Assembly: GCF_003403075.1 (NCBI RefSeq)
Contig: NZ_CP031557.1
Location: 2,170,001 to 2,234,000, forward strand
Direction of reading: 5' to 3'
From: Flavobacterium psychrotrophum
Lineage (GTDB): Bacteria; Bacteroidota; Bacteroidia; Flavobacteriales; Flavobacteriaceae
Length of the DNA: 64,000 nucleotides
Below, piece after piece: positions 18,962 through 27,874 of this stretch. Position 1 is the stretch's first letter. Each line of letters starts with the position of its first letter. Made by a program: the position numbers and the translations under genes. The notes under the pieces are model-generated. The model saw nothing but the letters and a program-made list of their open reading frames with translations. It was not told where the DNA came from and did no database searches.

Positions 18962-19528
18962 ATGCCAAATTCATCAAAACAGGGAAGCGACGGCAGGGGA
19001 CAGAGAATTGTGCCTGCCAAATCCTCAGCAGCTGAAGGATTAAAAGAGTTATTTATTGACGAATTAAAAGACATTATCTATGCGGAAAGGGCGCTGGTAA
19101 AGGCACTTCCAAAAATGGCTAACAATGCTTTTGATGCTAAACTAAAAAGTGCCATCGAAGAACACGTTGCGGTAACCGAACGCCAGGTCGAACGACTGAC
19201 ACAGGTATTTGAAATACTGGGAGAATCGAACAGGGGAAAAAAATGCGATGCCATGGAAGGCTTGATCAAAGAAGGTGAATCCATCCTTGAAGATACCGAA
19301 CCGGGGCCTGTACGTGATGCCGGAATCATTTCAGCCTCACAAAAAATTGAGCACTACGAAATTGCCTCGTATGGTACGCTGATCGCTTTTGCAAAAATAT
19401 TGGGCGAAGAAGAAATCGCTGCCCTGCTGCTTGAAACGCTGGAAGAAGAAAAAGACGCTGACAACATCCTGACCGATGCAGCATACAACAGCATCAATCT
19501 CGAAGCGGCTGAAGAAGATCAGGCATAA
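18962..19528 (+). CDS. DUF892 ferritin-like protein (YciE/YciF family)
   Basis: 188 residues: a polar N-terminus (1-25), then a four-helix domain with GLKELFIDELKDIIYAERAL, EHVAVTERQVERL, ISASQKIEHYEIASYGTL and LLLETLEEEKDADNIL. Glu/His residues spaced along these helices form the di-iron-like site of the family. Such proteins are induced by osmotic, oxidative and envelope stress in enterobacteria, though their reaction is unresolved. A close paralog lies downstream of the catalase gene. A terminator follows the stop. Confidence 0.92.
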   Translation: MPNSSKQGSDGRGQRIVPAKSSAAEGLKELFIDELKDIIYAERALVKALPKMANNAFDAKLKSAIEEHVAVTERQVERLTQVFEILGESNRGKKCDAMEGLIKEGESILEDTEPGPVRDAGIISASQKIEHYEIASYGTLIAFAKILGEEEIAALLLETLEEEKDADNILTDAAYNSINLEAAEEDQA

Positions 19529-19542
19529 TAAGAACCTACAAT

Positions 19543-19569
19543 CCCCGTCATATCCGGCGGGGAATTTTC
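19543..19569 (+). terminator. Probable terminator after the DUF892 gene
   Basis: CCCCG and CGGGG pair across a 10-base loop that includes a second small C/G pairing; a short A/T tract (AATTTT) follows. Confidence 0.5.
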
Positions 19570-19598
19570 AAGTCTTTAATTATTAATCAGAAAATAGT

Positions 19599-20783
19599 AT
19601 GTGTAGACAATTACTGTTAACCGGCACCTTACTGCTGCTAAGCCTGCACGGGGCCTTTGCTCAACGCGGAATCCCGCCTAAAGAAGTAACTACCACAACC
19701 CACACCACAAAATATGCGGAACACCTGGATTTTTTGCCGGAGATGGTTAAGCTGCTGAAAGTACCCGACGGATGGAACGTTAGTGTTGCCGCATCAGGTT
19801 TAGGCAAACCGCGGATGCTTTATCTGGGACCTAATGGCGAACTGTACATTACCCGAAGGGATGCAGGTGATGTCTTATTACTTAAGGACACCAATGGTGA
19901 TAATAAATTTGAGGAAGTAAGCACAGTTGTTGCTGAATTTAAAGGCGTGCACGGCATTACCATAAAAGACGGCTGGCTATACCTGTGCAACAACAATGAG
20001 CTTCGCCGCTACAAGTTAAACAGTGATGGAACCGTTGGGGTAAAAGAAATGCTGTTTAAAGACATGCCCAGCGCCGGGCAGCACCCCAATCGAACCATGG
20101 ATTTTGGGCCCGACGGAATGCTATATATTTCCATAGGAACGCTTTGCAACGATTGTAAAGAATCGGATAAAGAAGCTGCCACGCTGGTACAGGTTGACCC
20201 TGTTACCTGGAAAAGGACGATCTATGCTTCAGGCCTTAGAAATATGATCGGTTTTGATTTTCATCCGCAAACCAAAGAACTCTGGGGTGCCGACAATGGC
20301 GGAGACGCGAAAGGAGATAATTGGCCACCTGAAGAGATTAACCAAATAGTGAAAGGTAAAAATTACGGTTATCCGTTTGCTTATGGTAAGAAAGAGGTTG
20401 ATGAAAGCCGTGAAGACCCTGCCGGAAACAGCAAAAAAGAATGGGTTAAAAATACAGAAGGCTCCGTGCTCGAACTTCAGGCGCACATGGCCCCAATTGC
20501 ATTTGAGTTTTTTGGTACGGGATCTGGGACACCTGCCGGATATACCGGAGATGCCCTGGTGTGCTGGCATGGCTCATGGAACAGGGATAAGCCTGTAGGG
20601 TTTAAGGTCCAAAGGATCAATTTTGAAAACGGCGTTGCTGTAAGTGCTGACGATTTTTTAACCGGCTTCCTTCAGGGCAAGACCCGTTTTGGCCGTCCGG
20701 CAGGAGCCGCCATTACCGATGCGGGAGTGGTATACATCTCAGATGATGCCAACGGAGTGCTCTATTGTGTTAAACCCAACTAA
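19599..20783 (+). CDS. PQQ-type sugar dehydrogenase (sorbosone dehydrogenase-like), secreted
   Basis: 394 residues with a clear signal peptide (MCRQLLLTGTLLLLSLHGAFA). The mature part is a six-bladed propeller with KPRMLYLGPNGELYITRR, GVHGITIKDGWLYLCNN, NRTMDFGPDGMLYISIG, SGLRNMIGFDFHP and WHGSWNRDKPVGFKV; these are characteristic of soluble PQQ-dependent glucose/sorbosone dehydrogenases acting in the periplasm. PQQ synthesis genes are not present here. It is followed after 10 bp by an SMP-30-like lipoprotein gene, suggesting joint sugar-lactone metabolism. Confidence 0.9.
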   Translation: MCRQLLLTGTLLLLSLHGAFAQRGIPPKEVTTTTHTTKYAEHLDFLPEMVKLLKVPDGWNVSVAASGLGKPRMLYLGPNGELYITRRDAGDVLLLKDTNGDNKFEEVSTVVAEFKGVHGITIKDGWLYLCNNNELRRYKLNSDGTVGVKEMLFKDMPSAGQHPNRTMDFGPDGMLYISIGTLCNDCKESDKEAATLVQVDPVTWKRTIYASGLRNMIGFDFHPQTKELWGADNGGDAKGDNWPPEEINQIVKGKNYGYPFAYGKKEVDESREDPAGNSKKEWVKNTEGSVLELQAHMAPIAFEFFGTGSGTPAGYTGDALVCWHGSWNRDKPVGFKVQRINFENGVAVSADDFLTGFLQGKTRFGRPAGAAITDAGVVYISDDANGVLYCVKPN

Positions 20784-20793
20784 GACCTTTATT

Positions 20794-21765
20794 ATGAAAA
20801 AAATACTATACTGTTTTTTATTTGCCGGCTGCGCCGCTGTAATACCGTCTGAACCTACGGCACGGCTAGAATTCAGCGCCCCTGATAGTTATCCGGAGGG
20901 CATTGCTTATGATAGCATTGCCAACAAATATTATGTGTCTTCTGCGAGGTTAGGTACCATAGGAAGCGTTACATCCGCAGGTGCCTATACTGCACTGTAT
21001 ACAGACCCAACACTTAAATCAAGCTACGGCCTGAAGCTGCATCCTGATGGGAAGAGCCTTTATGCCTGTATTGGCGATGCCAATTACAGCAAGTTCACTT
21101 CGCCCGACACCCGTAAAAAGATGGCGAGGCTTATAAGTATTGACATTACAACCGGTAAAAAACTGCAGGATATTGACCTTTCTACTTTAGTGCCCGGCGA
21201 ACATTTCCCAAACGACCTTATTTTTGACAGCAATCGCAATGCCTATATAACAGACAGCTTTGCGAACGTAATCTACAAGGTGACACCGGAGGGAAAAGCC
21301 AACGTGTTTGCTGACAGCCCCCTTTTCAAAACGAAAGGCGTGGGTTTAAACGGTATAGTATTCCACCCCAATGGCTACCTGCTGGCATGCAGTAGCGGTA
21401 CCGGCGCTGTTTATAAAATAAGCATAAGTAATCCTAAACAAGTACAAAAAGTGAGTACTGACCAGTTTTTTGTTAATGCTGATGGACTTTTACTCACTAA
21501 TGCTAAAAAGCTTATACTTGTGCAAAATGGCGGTAGTGATAAAATTTATGAGCTGACATCAGAAGATGGATGGTCCAGTGCAAAACTTTCTGCATCTACG
21601 CTTGCCGCCGACCGATTTACCTATCCTTCTACAGCGACAAAAGCGATGGATAAAGTTATGGTAATGAATGCCAACTTCAGCGAATTAGTAGACAGCACTT
21701 CTGTGCCATCCCAAAAATTTGCAATCCAGCATGCAAGGCTGATGCCACTGCCAAAGAGCAAATAA
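20794..21765 (+). CDS. SMP-30/gluconolactonase-like propeller lipoprotein
   Basis: 323 residues from MKKILYCFLFAGCAAVIP; LFAGC fits a lipobox, so it is probably a lipoprotein. The remainder is a repeat-built propeller (EFSAPDSYPEGIAYDSIANK, YGLKLHPDGKSLYACIG, FPNDLIFDSNRNAYITDS, GLNGIVFHPNGYLLA) resembling SMP-30/gluconolactonases. A frame extension up to 20689 overlaps the upstream gene and is rejected. With the preceding dehydrogenase it could hydrolyse the lactone produced. The substrate is inferred only from the pairing. Confidence 0.8.
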   Translation: MKKILYCFLFAGCAAVIPSEPTARLEFSAPDSYPEGIAYDSIANKYYVSSARLGTIGSVTSAGAYTALYTDPTLKSSYGLKLHPDGKSLYACIGDANYSKFTSPDTRKKMARLISIDITTGKKLQDIDLSTLVPGEHFPNDLIFDSNRNAYITDSFANVIYKVTPEGKANVFADSPLFKTKGVGLNGIVFHPNGYLLACSSGTGAVYKISISNPKQVQKVSTDQFFVNADGLLLTNAKKLILVQNGGSDKIYELTSEDGWSSAKLSASTLAADRFTYPSTATKAMDKVMVMNANFSELVDSTSVPSQKFAIQHARLMPLPKSK

Positions 21766-21910
21766 ATTTCTAATAATCCAATTGGATGTCAAGCATGCAG
21801 TTGTGGTGCTGGCGGGTTATAGCAACGATCTCAGAAGCTAAACCCATATGCGTGTGCGCTCCTTATAACAGTCTTTGATGTAAATGTGTACTCAAAGCTG
21901 ATAATACTTT

Positions 21911-21946
21911 ATAAAAAAGCCGCTGTAATTACAGCGGCTTTTTTAT
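21911..21946. terminator. Bidirectional rho-independent terminator
   Basis: A perfect palindrome with arms AAAAAAGCCGCTGTAA and its complement ends in T runs on both strands, lying between the convergent SMP-30-like and DUF892 genes. It can serve both. Confidence 0.93.
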
Positions 21947-21959
21947 AAGCAGTTACTAA

Positions 21960-22559
21960 CTACTCTGCAATATCCTGTTGCAGGGTATTTTCTGCTGCGT
22001 CGAAGTTAATAGCACTATACGCGGCATCACTTAGCAACATATCGGCCTCTTTTTCTTCTGCAAGGGTTTGTGTAAGCAATTTAGCCGCGTCATTCTCGCC
22101 AAGGGTTTTTGCGAATGCAATCAGCGTACCATAAGTAGCTATCTCATAATGCTCAATTTTTTGCGAGGCAGCGATTATGCCTGCATCACGCACCGGCCCG
22201 GGAGCCGTTTCTTCCAGTATGCTGTCGCCTTCTTTTAAAAGCCCGGCCATAGCTTCGCATTTTTTCCCCTCCGCCTTTTCTCCCAAAAGGTCGAAAATGG
22301 TTTCCAGGCGTACCACTTGGTTTTTGGTCACGGCAAGGTGCTCTTTAATGGTTGAGGCCAGGTGTGGCGATGTAGCATTGGCTATCATTTTAGGCAGCGC
22401 ACTAACCAGTGCATTCTCCGCCCAGTAGATATCCTTCAGGGAATCAATGAAGAAGTCTTTAAGTTCTGTAGCTGCATCTCCCGCCGGGCTTACTATTAGA
22501 CCGGGTTGTTTATCCTGTTCTTTTGCCTTGTTGTTAACCGGCTTTTCTGAATTTTTCAT
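21960..22559 (-). CDS. DUF892 ferritin-like protein, second copy, in operon with catalase
   Basis: 199 residues from MKNSEKPVNNKAKEQDKQ, a hydrophilic tail of about 45 residues followed by the same four-helix domain as the protein at 18962, with conserved PGPVRDAGII, ASQKIEHYEIATYGTL and EEKEADMLLSDAAY. The gene starts 25 bp after the catalase stop on the same strand, so it is almost certainly co-transcribed and probably acts in peroxide or iron stress. The long ORF reaching to 22757 overlaps catalase and is rejected. The extra N-terminus may be a disordered extension. Confidence 0.92.
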   Translation of the reverse strand: MKNSEKPVNNKAKEQDKQPGLIVSPAGDAATELKDFFIDSLKDIYWAENALVSALPKMIANATSPHLASTIKEHLAVTKNQVVRLETIFDLLGEKAEGKKCEAMAGLLKEGDSILEETAPGPVRDAGIIAASQKIEHYEIATYGTLIAFAKTLGENDAAKLLTQTLAEEKEADMLLSDAAYSAINFDAAENTLQQDIAE

Positions 22560-22584
22560 GTCTTTATTTTTAGTATGTTGTTGT

Positions 22585-24741
22585 TTATACTGTTGCTTCA
22601 CGTGCCCAGAAACGGTGGTTGGCCATCGCTGTAATAAATTTTGCGGCAAAAGCCTGGTTGTCAACCTCACGGTCGATGATAATGCCGTCGTCTTCGTTAT
22701 GAATTTTAGAGGCAAAACCGGTTCCCGAAAGCAGGTCCAGGCCGCCTGCCTGTGCACCGATTACTTTACAATGCCTATAGGCATCACTAAGAAAATCCAG
22801 CACATCGCTGTCCTGTGAAAGTTCGTTAAGATCGAGTCCGCCGGGAATATAGATAGCGTCAAACAAGACTGATGATGAAGTAAGGAACGTGAAATCGACG
22901 GCCAGCTCGCCGCCTGCATCGCCTTTTACGACACCATTATAAGGTGCAATTACGCAGCCTTTAGCGCCCTGCTTAATAAGCGCTTCTTTAATATCCAGGA
23001 CAGCTTGTTCATCCACGCCATCAGCACAGACAATGGCTACCTTACGCGATTCAATTGTTGGTTTAACAGTGGGGTTGTTAATCATGCTCAGTGCGGAAGA
23101 TGCTTCAACGGATGAAGGTACCGATTTCGGTTCCTGGTCCCCGCCAAGATTTTCGGGCGATACTCCATGATTCATGGGATGCTCCGGTTTAGCGGGTATA
23201 GTTAGCCTTAAGCCCGCAGCCACTTTATTAGCGAGGTCGGTATCAACTTGTGAAAGTATACCCAGCATTCGCACCCTGATGGCGGTGGTTTCTACTTTAC
23301 CAAGCTCAAAGCGCAATGCTTTTACGATATGGTCTTTTTCAGTTTGTGTCTGGCTGTTATAAAACAATTTTGCCTGGCCAAAATGGTCAGAAAAGCTTTC
23401 GCTCCTGCCGCGCACCTTGTGCGCCTCTATTCTTTCATTAAAGCTGGCAAAGCCACCTTCAGCTATCTTTGCCTGGTACGGGCACCCACCACCTAATGAA
23501 TTTGGTGAATAGCTAACCCTGCCTACATTGATTTCCTGGCGCATATGGCCGTCGCGTTGGTTATTGTGTACCGGTGCTACCGACCTGTTAATGGGGATTT
23601 CATGAAAGTTAGGGCTGCCAAGGCGTGACAACTGCGTATCAGTATAAGAAAAGAGCCTCCCTTGTAAAAGTGGGTCGTTTGTGAAATCGATACCCGGCAC
23701 TATGTGACCTGGGTGAAAAGCGATTTGCTCCGTCTCGGCAAAGAAATTATCCGGGTTACGGTTAAGTACCATTTTACCAATTATAGTTACGGGAACAAGC
23801 TCTTCAGGGATAATTTTTGTAGGGTCCAGCAGGTCAAATTCATACTTGTGCTCATCGGCTTCCGGCACTATTTGCACACCAAGTTCCCATTCAGGGAATT
23901 TACCCGTATCAATCGCCTCCCAAAGGTCCCGCCTATGGAAATCAGGATCTTTTCCCGAAATCTTCTGAGCCTCATCCCAAACCACGGCATGGGTACCTAA
24001 TTTTGGTTTCCAGTGGATCTTCACAAAGTGCGACTCATTCTGCTCGTTGATAAAACGGAATGTGTGTACCCCAAAACCTTCCATCATACGGTAGCTTCTA
24101 GGTATTGCCCGGTCAGACATCAGCCACATGATCATGTGTGCCGACTCGGGCATCAGTGAGATAAAATCCCAAAACGTATCGTGCGCAGAGGCCGCTTGTG
24201 GAATCTCGTTGTGTGGCTCCGGTTTTACGGCATGCACAAGGTCCGGGAATTTAGTGGCATCCTGTATAAAAAATACCGGGATATTGTTGCCCACAAAGTC
24301 ATAAATACCTTCCTGGGTGTAAAACTTAACCGAGAAGCCGCGTACATCGCGTGCAAGGTCGGTAGAGCCACGCGATCCTGCAACTGTTGAAAAGCGTGCA
24401 AAAACCGGTGTTTTAAGGCCTGCTTCCTGCAGGAAGCCAGCTTTGGTAAACTGCGGTATGGGGTTGGTTACTTCAAAGTAGCCGTGTGCGCCGGACCCCC
24501 TTGCGTGTACAATGCGTTCCGGGATGCGCTCATGGTCAAAGTGGGTAATTTTTTCTCTGAGGATAAAATCTTCAAGTAAAGATGGCCCACGTTCTCCCGC
24601 TTTCAGCGAGTTGTTGTCATCATTAATTTTAACGCCCTGATTGGTAGTCAGAACTTTGTTGGTACCGTCAGATTTGTTGGTGAGCAAATCCTTTTGCTTA
24701 TCATCCTGATGGTTGATTCCCCTTGCGTTGTTTTGTTCCAT
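22585..24741 (-). CDS. katE: Large-subunit catalase (HPII type) with C-terminal DJ-1/PfpI-like domain
   Basis: 718 residues, the size of clade-2 large catalases. The catalase core shows the distal His in RIPERIVHARGSGAHG (about 79), the distal Asn in FVGNNIPVFFIQD (about 153) and the haem-ligand tyrosine in RLFSYTDTQLSRLG. The last 150 residues (KVAIVCADGVDEQAVLDI to VIGAQAGGLDLLSG) form the flavodoxin/GATase-like domain typical of KatE; the position of the usual nucleophile Cys is filled by Ala (IGAQAGG), as usual for these enzymes. It destroys hydrogen peroxide in the cytoplasm. The downstream DUF892 gene is in the same operon. Confidence 0.96.
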   Translation of the reverse strand: MEQNNARGINHQDDKQKDLLTNKSDGTNKVLTTNQGVKINDDNNSLKAGERGPSLLEDFILREKITHFDHERIPERIVHARGSGAHGYFEVTNPIPQFTKAGFLQEAGLKTPVFARFSTVAGSRGSTDLARDVRGFSVKFYTQEGIYDFVGNNIPVFFIQDATKFPDLVHAVKPEPHNEIPQAASAHDTFWDFISLMPESAHMIMWLMSDRAIPRSYRMMEGFGVHTFRFINEQNESHFVKIHWKPKLGTHAVVWDEAQKISGKDPDFHRRDLWEAIDTGKFPEWELGVQIVPEADEHKYEFDLLDPTKIIPEELVPVTIIGKMVLNRNPDNFFAETEQIAFHPGHIVPGIDFTNDPLLQGRLFSYTDTQLSRLGSPNFHEIPINRSVAPVHNNQRDGHMRQEINVGRVSYSPNSLGGGCPYQAKIAEGGFASFNERIEAHKVRGRSESFSDHFGQAKLFYNSQTQTEKDHIVKALRFELGKVETTAIRVRMLGILSQVDTDLANKVAAGLRLTIPAKPEHPMNHGVSPENLGGDQEPKSVPSSVEASSALSMINNPTVKPTIESRKVAIVCADGVDEQAVLDIKEALIKQGAKGCVIAPYNGVVKGDAGGELAVDFTFLTSSSVLFDAIYIPGGLDLNELSQDSDVLDFLSDAYRHCKVIGAQAGGLDLLSGTGFASKIHNEDDGIIIDREVDNQAFAAKFITAMANHRFWAREATV

Positions 24742-24876
24742 TTTTTTTTGCTGTTATAGTATTCCTAAAGGTCAGTATTATATTTTTGTACTCTTCATAA
24801 TTTTATACTAAAATAAATACTATAAGTCGCTGATAGATTGTCTTGTAAGAGGCTTTGCGTCCGGCGATCAGTACTG

Positions 24877-26019
24877 TTAGGTGGCTATGAATGAATATTG
24901 ATTTTCTAATGCAGCCTGAAGAAGGGTGCTACCTTCCCGTATCTTACTGATAACTGGAAAATGCGGTATCCGGTTTTTATTTTCGTCGAGGTCCCATATC
25001 CCACAATCATGATATACGTTCAGATCATCCCAGTCAGGCCTGTCCGTTACCGGATAAATACACGCCCCTAACAATGGTATACCTCTTTGCAATGCCTTTA
25101 TACATTCGTTCGTAACCTCGTCCATCCACAGGGCACGGCCTACGCCAAAATGGCCGGTTTCTGATAAAAAGAGCGGTTTGCCGTAACGCAGGTACGCCAT
25201 TTCCAGAAGGTCAGCGATACCCGTGCGCCGGGGCACATCGTTCTCAGGCCAGTCAAGCGATCCTATTCCATGGTCCCACTGGCTGTTCCAATAGTAATTA
25301 AAGCCAAGTATTTCGAGGTAGTCTTCTTTACCGCCCAATTCGGGGCACATCCGGCCTGCAATAATATCCATTGCCTGAAACTGGTGCCCGTTAAGGTTTT
25401 CGATATGCTCAAGATTGGTTTCAAAACCCGGATGTATTTTTATAAGCGGCTCTACTAACACGATCCTGCAATCCGGGTTTATATCTTTAAGCATGCTAAT
25501 ACCTAAAATAGCTGCCCGACATAAATGGTATTTTATATCCCAGCCACTGTTCACTGCAAAGGGTACAGTGCCGCGTACATCGCCTGAATGCCATGACAAA
25601 AAACTGATCTCATTGATAGGCACTACGAAAAGTTGTTGCGTTGTAGCGGATTTATGGAATAATGCAAAAGCCTCGCACAGTGCGACAAACCGCAGGTGAA
25701 AATGCGGGTGCGTAGGATATATGCCGTCGGGATAGCCGAAATGACACAAATCCCAAATAATCTGGATGCCGTATTCTTCAGCAGCGCTTATCCTATTTTT
25801 AACCTCACTAAAATCAAACGCATAGGGTGCTGTCTCCACGGCGCTCCAGCAGATTCCTTCACGCACGGTCGTAATACCCAAGGTAAGCAAATCGCGATAA
25901 TCTTCCCTGACACGCGCATCATGCTGCGTCACCCTAAGCAGGTTAACCCTTTCCCCAGAACGGTTGATATGGTCGGCACATTCATAGCCTCCCATAAAGA
26001 ACGACCTGAAGATACTCAT
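24877..26019 (-). CDS. Glycoside hydrolase of GH-A clan (family 1-like), cytoplasmic
   Basis: 380 residues lacking a signal peptide. It reads as a (beta/alpha)8 barrel with VREGICWSAVE, WDLCHFGYPDG, an acid/base candidate in VPINEISFLSWHSGD (NE) and a nucleophile candidate in PLFLSETGHFGVG. Family is near GH1 but shorter. Its start overlaps the glf stop by 4 bp (ATGA), so the two are translationally coupled and would function together, perhaps in turnover of galactofuranose- or glucose-containing glycans. Because glf is truncated, expression of this gene may be lost or altered. Confidence 0.75.
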   Translation of the reverse strand: MSIFRSFFMGGYECADHINRSGERVNLLRVTQHDARVREDYRDLLTLGITTVREGICWSAVETAPYAFDFSEVKNRISAAEEYGIQIIWDLCHFGYPDGIYPTHPHFHLRFVALCEAFALFHKSATTQQLFVVPINEISFLSWHSGDVRGTVPFAVNSGWDIKYHLCRAAILGISMLKDINPDCRIVLVEPLIKIHPGFETNLEHIENLNGHQFQAMDIIAGRMCPELGGKEDYLEILGFNYYWNSQWDHGIGSLDWPENDVPRRTGIADLLEMAYLRYGKPLFLSETGHFGVGRALWMDEVTNECIKALQRGIPLLGACIYPVTDRPDWDDLNVYHDCGIWDLDENKNRIPHFPVISKIREGSTLLQAALENQYSFIAT

Positions 26020-27095
26020 ATAGCCTCCTGGATTAGGGATTCAGGAGTGGTTTCCAAAGCCTTAAAAAGATCAAGCGCATTTTTAAAAGCCTGGTCCATA
26101 TTAAAGTACTTGTAGTTGGCCAACCTGCCTACAAAGTATACATCCGTTAACGCCTCAGCATCCGCTTTATATTTTTCATAGATCGTTTGGTTCTTTGCAT
26201 TGGGCACCGGGTAGTACGGATCTCCTACATCCGTGGTAAATTCTTTTACTACAGTGGTTTTTTCCGATGCCTGATTACCAAAATGCTTATATTCAATAAT
26301 ACGGGTAAAGCCCACTTCATTGCCCGGATAATTCACTACAGAATTCTCCTGGAAAAATTCTGCATCAATTGTTTCTGAGGCAAAGTTAATGGACCTGTAT
26401 TCTAACTTATCGTCAAGGCTGTGCTTAAACTCGAAGAACCGATCAATTGGCCCGGTATAGAATAGTTTATCATAGCCCTTAACCTGGTCTTTAATATCAA
26501 AATAGTCGGTGTTAAGAACCACTTTAATATTAGGGTGGTCTAGAATCGCATCGAAGAGCTTCGTATACCCGCCCTCCGGCAGTGCCTGGTAGGTATCCGA
26601 AAAGTAACGGTCGTCATAGTTACTGCGCACCGGTATACGGTCAAGCACCGAGGCGTCCAGCTCTTCGGGGTATTTATCCCACTGCTTTTTAGTGTAATGG
26701 CGAAACATCTTTTCGTAGAGTACCGCGCCGACTTTATTAAGTGCCGCTTCTTTTCCGTTGGATGGATTAAGGTAGGGCTCGCGGTTTTCGTCAAGCCAGG
26801 TTTTCATCTCCTCCTCAGAATTGATATTGAGGCCGAATATCTTATTTACCGTAGTGATGTTTACCGGTATGGGCAACAAATCACCTTCTACTTTTGCCAC
26901 GACCTTATGCTCCCAGTTATACCAGTTAGCATACCGGTTTACATAGTCCCATACCTGTTCTTCATTGGTATGAAAAAGATGTGCACCATACTTGGAAACA
27001 AGTATGCCGTTTTCATCGATATAATCGTAGCAGTTACCTGCTATGTGATCGCGTTTTTCAATTACCAGTACCTTTTTTCCTATTGCGATGCTGGA
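26016..27095 (-). pseudogene. glf: UDP-galactopyranose mutase, 5'-truncated
   Basis: The frame gives a continuous UGM from KKVLVIEKRDHIAGNCYDYI through SKYGAHLFHTNEEQVWDYV, KKQWDKYPEELDASVLDRIP, LPEGGYTKLFDAIL and PGNEVGFTRIIEYKHFG to YKYFNMDQAF. Only the first 25-30 residues, which should hold the FAD-binding GxGxxG and the start codon, are missing. Upstream of about 27095 the frame runs into unrelated sequence, a GH2 fragment on the other strand. Without the Rossmann Gly motif the enzyme should not bind FAD. A later in-frame ATG at 26900 would make an even shorter product. Homology boundary is good to about 10 bp. Confidence 0.85.
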
Positions 27096-27675
27096 CCTTA
27101 TCGGTACACATCCATCGGTTGTTATTTGGAGCCTCTACAATGAAGACTGGGGAGCGCAGGATATTGCGACCAACACTGAGACAAGGGCCTATATTATGAG
27201 CATGTACCATTATCTGCAAATAGCCTACCCGCAGTTCCTGGTTGTAGATAATGACGGATGGCGCCATATATCCTATGAGGGCCGCCTAAAGTCTGACCTG
27301 CTTACAGTCCATATTTACACAGCTGAATTTGAACGGTGGTCGCAGCTCCTCAACGAACTTGAAAGCGGCAATATGGATACGGTAGCTGCATTTCCACTAA
27401 CCGTTGGTGACCCATTCTTTTTCAGGAAACAGGTGCCTCTTGTAATTAGTGAGTGGGGCGGTTTCGGATTTGCAGATTATGGTGGCCCACAGGACGATCA
27501 GGACAGGTCGTCCAAAATTGCCCTATACAAGAAAGAATTAAGCAAGCATGCGATTGCAGGCGATGTATATACTCAAGCCACGAATATAGAAGATGAAAAG
27601 AATGGCCCGATTGATTTTGCAAGTGGCGAATTAAACGTGCCGGAAAACCTGCTTGGCAGTAAAAACCACTTTTAA
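27085..27675 (+). pseudogene. Glycoside hydrolase family 2 C-terminal fragment
   Basis: The sequence from about MLDLIGTHPSVVIWSLYNED continues YLQIAYPQFLVVDNDGWR, TVHIYTAEFERWSQLL, PLVISEWGGFGFADYGG and stops at 27675. HPSVVIWSLYNEDWG (with the acid/base Glu) and VISEWGG (nucleophile Glu) are hallmarks of the GH2 TIM barrel, but all N-terminal jelly-roll and Ig-like domains (about 400 residues) are absent. The 5' end coincides with the point where glf is broken on the opposite strand. An ATG at 27088 exists by chance; a functional enzyme is unlikely. Confidence 0.85.
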
Positions 27676-27686
27676 TAATTTGTAGT

Positions 27687-27707
27687 AAAGCTTTAGGCTT
27701 TTTTTGT
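27687..27707 (+). terminator. Weak terminator after the GH2 fragment
   Basis: AAAGC and GCTTT pair across a five-base loop, followed by six further T. The stem is short. Confidence 0.45.
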
Positions 27708-27752
27708 TAACCGATTCGGTAAAAGATACAACTCAATTCAAGGGAACTCAAA

Positions 27753-27813
27753 GCTTAGCTAAAGTTTTGATAAATACCGCTGTTAAGCAAACACAACTTT
27801 CTAATTTAGATAC
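27753..27813 (+). promoter_or_regulatory. Recurring promoter-like motif, copy 2 (upstream of FMN reductase)
   Basis: TTAGCTAAAGTTTTGATAAA begins at 27755 and is followed by ACAACTTTCTAATTTAGATA about 15 bases later. It is nearly identical to copy 1 at 9816 over 24 bases and lies about 60 bp before the gene at 27875. Confidence 0.45.
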
Positions 27814-27874
27814 GCTGATAACAGTAGATCACACATGACCAAAACCTTATAATAACAACATCAAGACTCAAAAT

